From contig NZ_JASZYG010000008.1 of the NCBI RefSeq assembly GCF_030317105.1, forward strand, positions 1 to 64,000: DNA of 64,000 nt, written 5' to 3'. The DNA is from Variovorax brevis. GTDB lineage: Bacteria > Pseudomonadota > Gammaproteobacteria > Burkholderiales > Burkholderiaceae_C. The notes below the pieces were generated by a model. It did not search any database and was not told the origin of the DNA. It saw only the letters and a program-made list of their open reading frames with translations. Positions 54,275 to 61,835 of this stretch are shown here, in pieces; positions within the stretch are counted from its first letter, which is position 1, and each line of letters opens with the position of its first letter. Position numbers and translations under genes: made by a program.

Positions 54275-54589
54275 CTATTTGCACTTTAACAAGAGCCAAG
54301 TGGTTGTCTTGTCCGAGAATTCCTGATCGTAGCCGTTGTCGAGGAGTGTATATTTGAACGCGCTGCCCAATTGTGCCTTGGAGAGGATGTTCAGGCGATT
54401 TATTTTCTTGAATTGATCCAGGTGTTTTTCAATCAGGAGGAGTGTGCCTTCATGACGTTTTTCGCTTTTCTTGATCGACTTTGCTTGCGCGTGCTTTTTT
54501 GTTTCGTTCTCCGCCCTCTCGATCAGGAGCAGCGCCATTTCGGTGCCGAATTGTTTTGCCGCGGCAGAGCCGAACAATTTTCCAAACAT
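54275..54589 (-). CDS. Small hypothetical protein coupled to the glycosyltransferase
   Basis: A 104-residue protein, mostly helical and rich in Lys and Glu in the middle (ERAENETKKHAQAKSIKKSEKR). It starts MFGKLFGSAAAKQFG and has no signal peptide or membrane helix. I recognise no family. It is first in the island and its stop is two bases before the glycosyltransferase ATG, so the two are translated together; a chaperone or partner role is possible. Its codon use is distinctly AT-richer than the pil genes. Confidence 0.65.
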   Translation of the reverse strand: MFGKLFGSAAAKQFGTEMALLLIERAENETKKHAQAKSIKKSEKRHEGTLLLIEKHLDQFKKINRLNILSKAQLGSAFKYTLLDNGYDQEFSDKTTTWLLLKCK

Positions 54590-54745
54590 GATTTGTAGTC
54601 AGACTCTGAATTTAGGTGGTAAATAGGCCCGGACCTAACTCCCGGCGCCCAAATAGCGAGTGTAGCCCGACGTCAATTGGGGAGGGCTGCAATTTTGGTG
54701 GCAGACATGGACAGCCGTTAGAGGCTATCCACGCGCGCAGGCCCA

Positions 54746-57700
54746 TCAATTCATCGTCACGCGCCGCCACATGATCCGTGTGGGAGTCGTCGACGATGGT
54801 ATCGCTACGTCATACACCTTCGTCTTGCCATCCGACGTCCGCACCAGGCTCTTGACGGAACCATTCGGCAGGCCTTCAGGCTGCACGCGGCTGGCCAGCA
54901 CATTGCCCACGTGGCGGCTGGGCAGGTTGGGAATGGCCCCGCCGGTGGAGTAGTTCAGGAAGTAGAGATTGGAGCTACCCCCCGGCGAGCAGGCGTCGCT
55001 CGAAGGGACGTTCGTCGTGAATGCAATCACACCTTGGAAGAGGACGGGGCTCGTGTACGAGCGCTCTCCTTGCGGCGTCGTTGCAAAGTCGAGCACCCAA
55101 CCCTTCTTGGTCGTGAGGCTCACGGGATTGGTCGTCACATTGATGGCTGCACCGTCGGCGGTGCCCGTGGCCGTTGCCGTCTGGGCGACCAGTTGCGTGC
55201 GCAAGGGCGTGATCGTCGGCGTCGTGGTCTTGTCATCCTTCAGGCCATAGAACGATTGCCGCTGGGTCGCACTCGCATTGGCTCCCGTGGCACCCGGAAT
55301 GTCCTTGCCGCCCAAGTATTGGCCGGTGCCGACGTAGATCATCCGGTTGCCATCCACAACGCCCATGTCCGGCGCGCCGGTGATCGGTTGGGCGGTGCCG
55401 CTCGCGTCCACCAGCGTGGCAAGACGCTTGACGTTCCAGTTGGTGACTGCATCGCCCGACAGGTCGAAGCGCCACACATTGCCCAGCAGGTCGCCTCCAT
55501 AGACAAAGTCCGCCGTGTCATCCACGCCGGGGTTGACCAGATACGCGCTGACTTTCGCGAGGCCGCTCGGCGCCGCGCCAGAGCCCGCCGTCGTGGGAAT
55601 GTCCTTGATCAACGCGCCGGTGGCCGTGTTCAAAACAAAGAGGTGGCCCTTGCCATCTCCGCCGGTCGTGTCGGTGCCGTTGTTGTAGCCCGAGGTCACC
55701 AGCGTCACCCAGCCCGCGGCCTTGGTCTTGACGGTGAGGGGCGTGCCGTAGGTGTTGCCGACGTTGGCCTTGACGGTGCTGTCGGTGCCTGCATTGGGAA
55801 ACTCCCACATGACCTTGCTGGCCACGTCAGCGTCCGAACTGGCGTCGGGGTTGGTGACGTTCAACGCATAGTAGCCGCGGCCGCCTGCCCCTAGCCCGCC
55901 CACGAGCACCGTGGCCCAGTTGACACCGGAAGGCGTGGGCTGGTTGGCGTAGGTGTTCGTCAGGTCCACATCGGTCGCAGAGGGCGTGCCGTTCACGTAG
56001 AAGCGGTGCTGGAAGGTCGGCGGAGATTGCGTCAAGCCGACCAGGGAACTGAGGCCCGTGCTGCTGGTAGAGAGGTTGGCGTTGACCACGCCGCCTGGCA
56101 CGTAGGCCCACAGCTCATTCCCGCTCGTCGCGTTGAAGGCGTGGAGCATGCCGTCGTTGGCGCCCTGGTAGACCACCTTGGTTCGATTGGCAACCGTCGT
56201 GCCGCCCTTGAAAGTGGCATAGCCCGAATCCGTATAGGCGGAACGCGGTGCCGACACATAGGTCGGCTCTGCATCGACGATGTCGCCCAGCACATGGAGG
56301 CGCGTGCGATACGTGCCTGTCGGCTCGCTACTGCGGTCGCCTCGCAAATAGCTGATCACCGCTGCGTTGTCTGTTGCGGTCGAAGACGAGTTGAGCCGCG
56401 ACGCCAGGGTGCCCAAGCCAGTCGCCGTAAAGGCCACGCCGGCCGCGCCATCGAAGCTGCCGATATATCGCGAGCCGAACGCCTTGTCGTCCAGCAGGGA
56501 TTGGGCGGACCATAGTGCTGCGGAGGACAGCAGGCCGGTGTTCAGGTCGATGGAGTAAGCGTTGAGGTCTCCGTACCAAGCGCCCGAATTGAAGCTGGAC
56601 GCGTAGGCCGTGTTGTCGCCCGACTTGACGTTGGGGTTGCTCACCGCCACCGAAGCGGAGGACGCAGTGCGGTTGACGATGTCGTTGAGGATGGATGCCA
56701 GCGCAGTCTGCAGCTTGGCTGGGTCCTTGGTGTCGAAGTACTTGCCGTGGCCGTTGAGCGCTGCATGCCAGAGGTCGTCGATCGCCGTGGCAGAGTCTGC
56801 CGACGGTGCGGGCCAGCTAGACGTGCCCGTCGGCGGCGTGCTCAAGGTTCCGCTTGCACCCAGGCCAATGGTGTACGTCACCATGTGCTGCCAGGTGGCC
56901 GGGTCGAAAGCATTAGAGAGGACGCTGCCCGCCGAGCTACCCGCGAGGTCTGAGATCCAGTATTTCATGGCCACGTCCGAGAGCGAACTGGACGTCGAGG
57001 TGCCGTCATAGAAGGGCGCCGGGAAGTTGTTGCCCGCCTTCAATGGAACGCCGGCGATCGGATCATTGACGTCTAGGCCCGTTTCAGCGTCTCGATAGAC
57101 GTTCGCTGGCAAGGTCGGCACGGTCTTGTCCTTGTTGCCCACGCTAGGAAGGTCCCCGTTCCAATAGCCGTCCGTTGAAAGGATTGAATAGTTGGGCGTG
57201 CAGGCAAGGGGAACCGTCGTCGAGCGATTGGTCGTGTCCGCCCCGGGCATGGTCCCCGTCTGGAAATACTGCCCCGCCCGGTCGAGCGCCGCAACCAGCG
57301 GTGTGCCGCCACTTGGATTGATGGCGTAGAGCTTCGAATACCAGGTTGACTTCTGCGTGCTGTCGAAACTCGCCAGAGGAACGAAGTTGCTGTTAGGGCT
57401 GTTGATGGTCGCAAAACCGACGCGCGACTTGGCATCAAGGGCCGAAAACGCGAGGCCGAGCGTGGTCTTGGCCGTCAGGATGCGGGTTCGGTAAAAGGCA
57501 AACCAGTTGGCGAAGTTCTGGATTTCCTGGTCGTAAGTGCAGGTCGTTCCGGTCCCGCAATCTGTTCTTGAGGCGGCCTTTGAATAGGTGGTCGTCGTCG
57601 GAAGTATTTCTACGCGGTTGTAGTTATCGTCGCTGTCCTGGCCACCGCTGCCGCTTTCAGTGGTGCTGCTACTGCCTTTCCACACGTAATAAAAGGCGTA

Positions 57701-58228
57701 GCGCGCGTATTTGGTCGTCTTGGTGCCGCTTTGACTGCCAGCGCAAGTGCTGTTGGTCGAGAAGTCGCTTTCATAGCGCGGAAGACCGGGTGGCGTGGAG
57801 GTGTTGTAGCAAACGGTTGTCAGGTCGACCGTATTGGTGTTGCCACTGAGGTATCGCTCGATTCGAGCTGCCGTCGTCGGAGTGTTGGACCGTTGCGTGG
57901 TGTATGTCGGCGCGGTGGAGTCGTATCTGACGCCTGGGGCATAGGTGATCGCCGGGTTGTAATACAACTTATTGAAGGTGGGCGAATAGTAGGCTCGCCG
58001 GCCGTTGTTGTATTCGTCAGTCGCGTCGGTCCCGGTAATGGATCCCCATTCCATGCTCCCGGAATTGTCCAGCGTGAACAGGATGTTCGGCTGCACCTGG
58101 CTCTGAACCACCAACGGAACGTTCGTCAAATCGGTTGTTGCCGCCAACGCCAGAAATGGCTGGAAAACCATCGACGCAATCAAAGTGGAAATGATTGCCG
58201 TCGGTTTTTTTCTGAAATTTGGATTCAT
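54746..58228 (-). CDS. pilY1: Type IV pilus tip adhesin PilY1 (copy 1)
   Basis: A 1160-residue secreted protein. The signal peptide (residues 1-29) ends LALA. A von Willebrand A-like region follows with the DxSxS metal motif D54-S56-S58 (DNSGS). The C-terminal half is the PilC/PilY1 beta-propeller, with AYVPGGVVNANL, GLGAGGRGYYALNVT, DFVYGGDLLGNVWRFDLS (likely calcium/propeller blade) and a final IMWRRVTMN. It caps the pilus with the minor pilins and contributes to adhesion and mechanosensing. It follows pilX by 24 bases. Confidence 0.95.
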   Translation of the reverse strand: MNPNFRKKPTAIISTLIASMVFQPFLALAATTDLTNVPLVVQSQVQPNILFTLDNSGSMEWGSITGTDATDEYNNGRRAYYSPTFNKLYYNPAITYAPGVRYDSTAPTYTTQRSNTPTTAARIERYLSGNTNTVDLTTVCYNTSTPPGLPRYESDFSTNSTCAGSQSGTKTTKYARYAFYYVWKGSSSTTESGSGGQDSDDNYNRVEILPTTTTYSKAASRTDCGTGTTCTYDQEIQNFANWFAFYRTRILTAKTTLGLAFSALDAKSRVGFATINSPNSNFVPLASFDSTQKSTWYSKLYAINPSGGTPLVAALDRAGQYFQTGTMPGADTTNRSTTVPLACTPNYSILSTDGYWNGDLPSVGNKDKTVPTLPANVYRDAETGLDVNDPIAGVPLKAGNNFPAPFYDGTSTSSSLSDVAMKYWISDLAGSSAGSVLSNAFDPATWQHMVTYTIGLGASGTLSTPPTGTSSWPAPSADSATAIDDLWHAALNGHGKYFDTKDPAKLQTALASILNDIVNRTASSASVAVSNPNVKSGDNTAYASSFNSGAWYGDLNAYSIDLNTGLLSSAALWSAQSLLDDKAFGSRYIGSFDGAAGVAFTATGLGTLASRLNSSSTATDNAAVISYLRGDRSSEPTGTYRTRLHVLGDIVDAEPTYVSAPRSAYTDSGYATFKGGTTVANRTKVVYQGANDGMLHAFNATSGNELWAYVPGGVVNANLSTSSTGLSSLVGLTQSPPTFQHRFYVNGTPSATDVDLTNTYANQPTPSGVNWATVLVGGLGAGGRGYYALNVTNPDASSDADVASKVMWEFPNAGTDSTVKANVGNTYGTPLTVKTKAAGWVTLVTSGYNNGTDTTGGDGKGHLFVLNTATGALIKDIPTTAGSGAAPSGLAKVSAYLVNPGVDDTADFVYGGDLLGNVWRFDLSGDAVTNWNVKRLATLVDASGTAQPITGAPDMGVVDGNRMIYVGTGQYLGGKDIPGATGANASATQRQSFYGLKDDKTTTPTITPLRTQLVAQTATATGTADGAAINVTTNPVSLTTKKGWVLDFATTPQGERSYTSPVLFQGVIAFTTNVPSSDACSPGGSSNLYFLNYSTGGAIPNLPSRHVGNVLASRVQPEGLPNGSVKSLVRTSDGKTKVYDVAIPSSTTPTRIMWRRVTMN

Positions 58229-58252
58229 GGTGAGTTTTTCTTGTGGCCGAAA

Positions 58253-58942
58253 TCAACCGAATGGCAATTCAATGGTTGTCTGGACGATGCTGCTGGTGTT
58301 GCGCGGACCTTGGACACGCACGGTCACCCGGTAATGGATCGTCGGGCGGGTCGCCGGTGGCGGCGTCAAGCTGCCGAACACGTTGGTCGTCTGGGCGTGG
58401 CTGTCCTTGTCATCGCCGACGGAGCCGCCCACGGCAAAGGGCTGCCCGGCCACGCATTTGCTCGTGAGCGCCGTGAGGGCATCGGTCGCCGACGGGGCGG
58501 TGGAGCACAGGCGATCGATGACGTACTGCACGCGATACAAGGACTCGTCCGTGCAACTGATGGCGGTGGTGCCGCCCACCGTGTCGTAGCAGGGCACGTT
58601 CGCCCAGGTGATGGTGCTCGGCACGCCGTAGGAGTCGGTCGCCTGCATGAGGCGGTAGTACTGGTTGGCAACGTTGACATCCGCCGCTGCCAGCGCTGGC
58701 AACGCATTGAAGGCGCGCTCTGCGCCCGTATCCGCCGCCGTGGTCGTGGCTTGCGCGAAGGCCACGTTGCCGGACACGACCCCGGCCGTGTCGGTCGAGC
58801 GCACGAGCGAGAGCGCAGCCAGCGAAAGGATCAGCAACGCGATGAGCGCGATAAAGACGATGACCCCGCGTTGGGCGCCGGCCTGGCCGCGAGAATGCCG
58901 TGCCTTCGGCACAGGCTCGGGAACGAATTGGACTTGTTTCAT
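58253..58942 (-). CDS. pilX: Minor pilin assembly protein PilX
   Basis: A 229-residue PilX-type protein. A hydrophobic helix (GVIVFIALIALLILSLAALS) after a positively charged N-terminus stands in place of a classical pilin helix, with R-G before it as in PilX. Conserved RSTDTAGVVSGNVAFAQ follows. It overlaps pilW by four bases and precedes pilY1. It forms the tip complex with PilVW and PilY1. Confidence 0.9.
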   Translation of the reverse strand: MKQVQFVPEPVPKARHSRGQAGAQRGVIVFIALIALLILSLAALSLVRSTDTAGVVSGNVAFAQATTTAADTGAERAFNALPALAAADVNVANQYYRLMQATDSYGVPSTITWANVPCYDTVGGTTAISCTDESLYRVQYVIDRLCSTAPSATDALTALTSKCVAGQPFAVGGSVGDDKDSHAQTTNVFGSLTPPPATRPTIHYRVTVRVQGPRNTSSIVQTTIELPFG

Positions 58943-60084
58943 GACAGGTTGGCCCAGAGCACGTTGCGCAGGGGGATCACGGTTTCAAAAGACCGATAGC
59001 GATAGCAGCGCCAATCGGAGTCGTTGCTCAGGTCCACGGTGGGGCCGCCCGGCCAAGTCGTCGGTGCGACGGTCGTCGTGTTGCATGCCGTGGCGCCGTC
59101 GGCCAGCCTTTCCTTCAAGGGGCTGCGAACCACGACGGCAACGCGGATCGCCTTGATGCGCTTGAAGTCGGTTGCAGAGGGGGTGGCCCAGCTGCCGGTC
59201 GCGCTCACCCAGTTGTTGACGATCTGGCTGCCGGCGTCACTGACGCCGTACTGCGCCTTGAGGGCCACGACGTTGTTGGCCACGCGTGCGGTGTCGGTCG
59301 AGCTGAAGTAATCCTGCGTGGTCAAGGATCCACTCGTCACCAGATAGGTGCGTTGCGTCAGCACGCCCACGTCGAAGATCCGGGGGTTCGTGTTGTAGAC
59401 GGTGGGCCAGCCTGCGGTCGTCATGTAAGCGCCTGCCGGGTTGTAGCTGGGCGCTGCGGCGGTGGGCGAGCCGGAAGGCGGGTCGTGGGACAGGGTCTGC
59501 GTCGACGTGCTGGCGGGGTTGGTCACGGCGGCCGTGATCCGGGTGAGTGCGCAGTTGCCCACGTCGTCGGTTAGCCAGACGAATCCATTGACGCCCGACG
59601 ACATCCCCACCATCGTGGTGGGCTGCAATTGGGAAGCCGTGGTGCCCGTCGGATTGGGCGTGACATTCTGCAAGAGCGGATTCTTGACGTTGGCACGCAC
59701 CGAGGAGCCCCACAGCACGGTGATGCTGTCGGAATTGCCCGCTGCCGAGCCGCCATCGGCGATGCGCACGGGCGCCCTGGGAAAGTTGGGGACCGCACCG
59801 GCAGTAGTTCCGTTGTTGAAGTAAGTGAAGTACGCGGAGCACTGCATCACGTCCGCCGTGGGAATGCCCCAGCCGGCGGCCTGTGCGTCGCGCTCGATGA
59901 CCGAGAGTGCGTAAAGCCCGTTTTGCTGCGTGTCCGCGACCGCGGTGGTCGAACGCTTGACGCCTTCATTGGCCGCGACGACCTGGTAGATGATGATCGA
60001 GACGACCAGGCCCACCAGCATGCCCACAAGGATTTCGACAAGGCTGAAGCCGCGCTGGCGACCAGCTCGCTGAAGTGATGACAT
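58939..60084 (-). CDS. pilW: Minor pilin PilW
   Basis: A 381-residue prepilin-like protein: leader MSSLQRAGRQRG, cleavage before FSLVEILVGMLVGLVV and a long C-terminal domain (RDAQAAGWGIPTADVMQCSAYF). The length and the Asn-Gly-rich beta domain fit PilW. It starts three bases after the pilV stop. Part of the tip-priming minor pilin complex. Confidence 0.92.
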   Translation of the reverse strand: MSSLQRAGRQRGFSLVEILVGMLVGLVVSIIIYQVVAANEGVKRSTTAVADTQQNGLYALSVIERDAQAAGWGIPTADVMQCSAYFTYFNNGTTAGAVPNFPRAPVRIADGGSAAGNSDSITVLWGSSVRANVKNPLLQNVTPNPTGTTASQLQPTTMVGMSSGVNGFVWLTDDVGNCALTRITAAVTNPASTSTQTLSHDPPSGSPTAAAPSYNPAGAYMTTAGWPTVYNTNPRIFDVGVLTQRTYLVTSGSLTTQDYFSSTDTARVANNVVALKAQYGVSDAGSQIVNNWVSATGSWATPSATDFKRIKAIRVAVVVRSPLKERLADGATACNTTTVAPTTWPGGPTVDLSNDSDWRCYRYRSFETVIPLRNVLWANLS

Positions 60085-60087
60085 GTC

Positions 60088-60570
60088 TCAGCCTTGGATC
60101 TTCGTCGTAAGGGTGAAGTTGTGGGGCGTCGCGTCTTGCGGGGCTTGCCAGCACAGGGTCAGGGTGACGGTGTTGTCCGTCGCGACGACGATCTTTTGCT
60201 GCAAAGCGTCCGCGCCGGGCAACGAGCCCGGGTTGCTTGAGTCGCCCAGGCCGCTGAGCCAACTGGTGACCGACGCGTTGCTGCTCGAGTTGGTGCCGGT
60301 GGCGCAAGTGGCTGCGTCGGCATTCAATGCATAGGTCGGGACGTTGAAGCGGTCGACCCACATCCGCCCGACGATCTGGCTTGCAAAGAGGCTTGCTTTT
60401 GAGCGGTAGTCCGCGTCTCGCGCCGTCCGGATGGCGGTGGCTTGCAGCCCCATGATGCCGAGGATCGCGAAAGAGAAGATCGCAATGCCGACGAGCGCCT
60501 CGATGAGCATGACGCCGCGCTGCAGTCGTGAGGGCTTGCGGCTGCCTTGGGAGAAGCGCTTCTTCATCAT
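60088..60570 (-). CDS. pilV: Minor pilin PilV
   Basis: A 160-residue prepilin-like protein, starting [13 protein letters not shown]. Cleavage before VMLIEALVGIAIFSFAILGIMGLQ, with G-V instead of G-F. It overlaps the fimT stop by four bases (ATGA). A longer upstream start would overlap fimT further and lacks support. Confidence 0.9.
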   Translation of the reverse strand: MMKKRFSQGSRKPSRLQRGVMLIEALVGIAIFSFAILGIMGLQATAIRTARDADYRSKASLFASQIVGRMWVDRFNVPTYALNADAATCATGTNSSSNASVTSWLSGLGDSSNPGSLPGADALQQKIVVATDNTVTLTLCWQAPQDATPHNFTLTTKIQG

Positions 60571-61154
60571 GAGCACCCTTGGGGGTTGGCCGACAGCGCG
60601 AATGCGGGGTCGCAAAGTCGCACGTCGCCGCCGGGCGCGATCAGCACCCTCAGATTGCGGGTGCCCGAGGCGCCAGTGAAGTCCAGCTGCTGGATGGTGG
60701 TGGTGGTGCGCCCCATGCCCGTGAAGGTGATCGTGGCCGGCATGCCCGCGCCTGCTGTCGCCACAGTGGCGCTTGCCGTGGTGGCGGTGCCCACGCGCGC
60801 CTTGGAGGTGGCCGAGCTTTCGTATCGGGTTTGAACCGTTTGATCGAACACCGTAGGGGTTGCTGCCGCGGCACTCACGACCGACCAGTCCGTTCCGCCG
60901 CCGCCCGTGACGGTGCTGGTCGCGGAGGTGTTGAGCAACTGGAACTGCACGTTCTTGTTGCCACGGATCGCTTCGGCGCGGGCGATTTGCAGACCGCTCA
61001 CCACCGATTCAGCCGCCGATCGGATCTGGGTGTTCTGGATGAAGTTCGCGTAACTCGGGTACGCGAACACCGACAGCACACCCAGCACCGTGATGGTCAC
61101 CATCAACTCGATGAGGGTGAAGCCACGCACCCCACTTCGTCCTGCGTGGCTCAT
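60567..61154 (-). CDS. fimT: GspH/FimT-family pseudopilin
   Basis: A 195-residue pseudopilin. The leader [11 protein letters not shown] precedes [27 protein letters not shown]. The C-terminal GspH domain has [13 protein letters not shown] and ends with a Cys pair (RLCDPAF, PQGC). The ATG at 61154 overlaps the pilE stop by four bases and is preferred to a start 19 codons upstream inside pilE. Confidence 0.9.
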   Translation of the reverse strand: MSHAGRSGVRGFTLIELMVTITVLGVLSVFAYPSYANFIQNTQIRSAAESVVSGLQIARAEAIRGNKNVQFQLLNTSATSTVTGGGGTDWSVVSAAAATPTVFDQTVQTRYESSATSKARVGTATTASATVATAGAGMPATITFTGMGRTTTTIQQLDFTGASGTRNLRVLIAPGGDVRLCDPAFALSANPQGCS

Positions 61155-61615
61155 GGCTTGCGCAACACCCAGGAGTTCTGGGCGCTGAAATTCCAGGCGC
61201 AGCTTGTGCAACTCGACGCTTGGGTGTTGAGCTGGTCAATCGTGTAGGCAAAGCCGCTGACCGCGCCACTCGAGCCCGTCGCCGTCGCCGTGTAGGTTTG
61301 ACCCGAGTTAGCGGTGGCGCAGGTGTAGGTGAAGTACTTGGCAGTGGGCGTGGCAGGCAGCGTGACGCCGCAGTTGCTGCCCGACGCATAGCTGCGGTTG
61401 TCCTGGTAGTACTGCTCCATCCGCGTGCGGTAGTCGGCCAGGTTGGTGGGGGCTTCCTGCAACTGTCCGCGCCGCATGTAGTCCGCGTAGCTTGGGTAGG
61501 CGATTGTGGAAAGGATCGCGATGACGGCCACGGTGATCATGAGTTCGATCAACGTGAAACCGGATTGGGCCCACTGGGCTGGGGCACTCTGCTTGGAGTC
61601 CTGTGGTGAATGCAT
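61151..61615 (-). CDS. pilE: Minor pilin PilE
   Basis: A 154-residue prepilin with leader ending QSG before [31 protein letters not shown]. The C-terminal domain carries three cysteines. It matches PilE of the minor pilin operon (tip complex, not the major pilin). It is the first gene after the 220-base gap behind the upstream pilY1 paralog, and has a TTGTCA-type site 58 bases before the start. Confidence 0.9.
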   Translation of the reverse strand: MHSPQDSKQSAPAQWAQSGFTLIELMITVAVIAILSTIAYPSYADYMRRGQLQEAPTNLADYRTRMEQYYQDNRSYASGSNCGVTLPATPTAKYFTYTCATANSGQTYTATATGSSGAVSGFAYTIDQLNTQASSCTSCAWNFSAQNSWVLRKP

Positions 61616-61664
61616 GAGAACTTTGGTATTGCTGCAACGAAAGATCGCAGCAAATGTGACGACG

Positions 61665-61679
61665 GTGACTAATTGTCAC
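61665..61679. promoter_or_regulatory. Inverted repeat upstream of pilE sharing the pilA-upstream motif
   Basis: GTGAC-TAATT-GTCAC, 50-64 bases before the pilE start. It shares TAATTGTCA with the palindrome at 39528-39542 upstream of pilA. The rest of the gap 61616-61835 shows no gene. A common regulator of major and minor pilins is plausible but unproven. Confidence 0.4.
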
Positions 61680-61835
61680 AAGCCATTTCCAAGCTTCACA
61701 AGCCATTCGACCTTCAAGCACAACCGTTCGTCAGGCCTTCAAACAGTGCCCGCAAAATAAGTCATGAAAAGGTATTGGATGGGGAGGTCGATGCGGATCC
61801 GCGTTGCGCGAACCTCTTGCCCCACCCTTGCTCCG

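Noticed and set aside
40237-54589. Pilin oligosaccharide ligase (TfpO/PilO/PglL type)
   Set aside because: Looked for because of the pilA neighbourhood; the only large membrane protein is an acyltransferase-3/SGNH protein, and no Wzy_C-type ligase was found.
54650-54676. Sigma-70 promoter TTGACG-N15-TATTTG before the island
   Set aside because: The spacer is two bases short and the -10 is poor; a promoter is expected here but this match is not convincing.
61665-61679. CRP/Vfr site upstream of pilE
   Set aside because: GTGA and TCAC are seven bases apart where CRP needs six; the similarity to the pilA-upstream TTGTCA motif explains it better.
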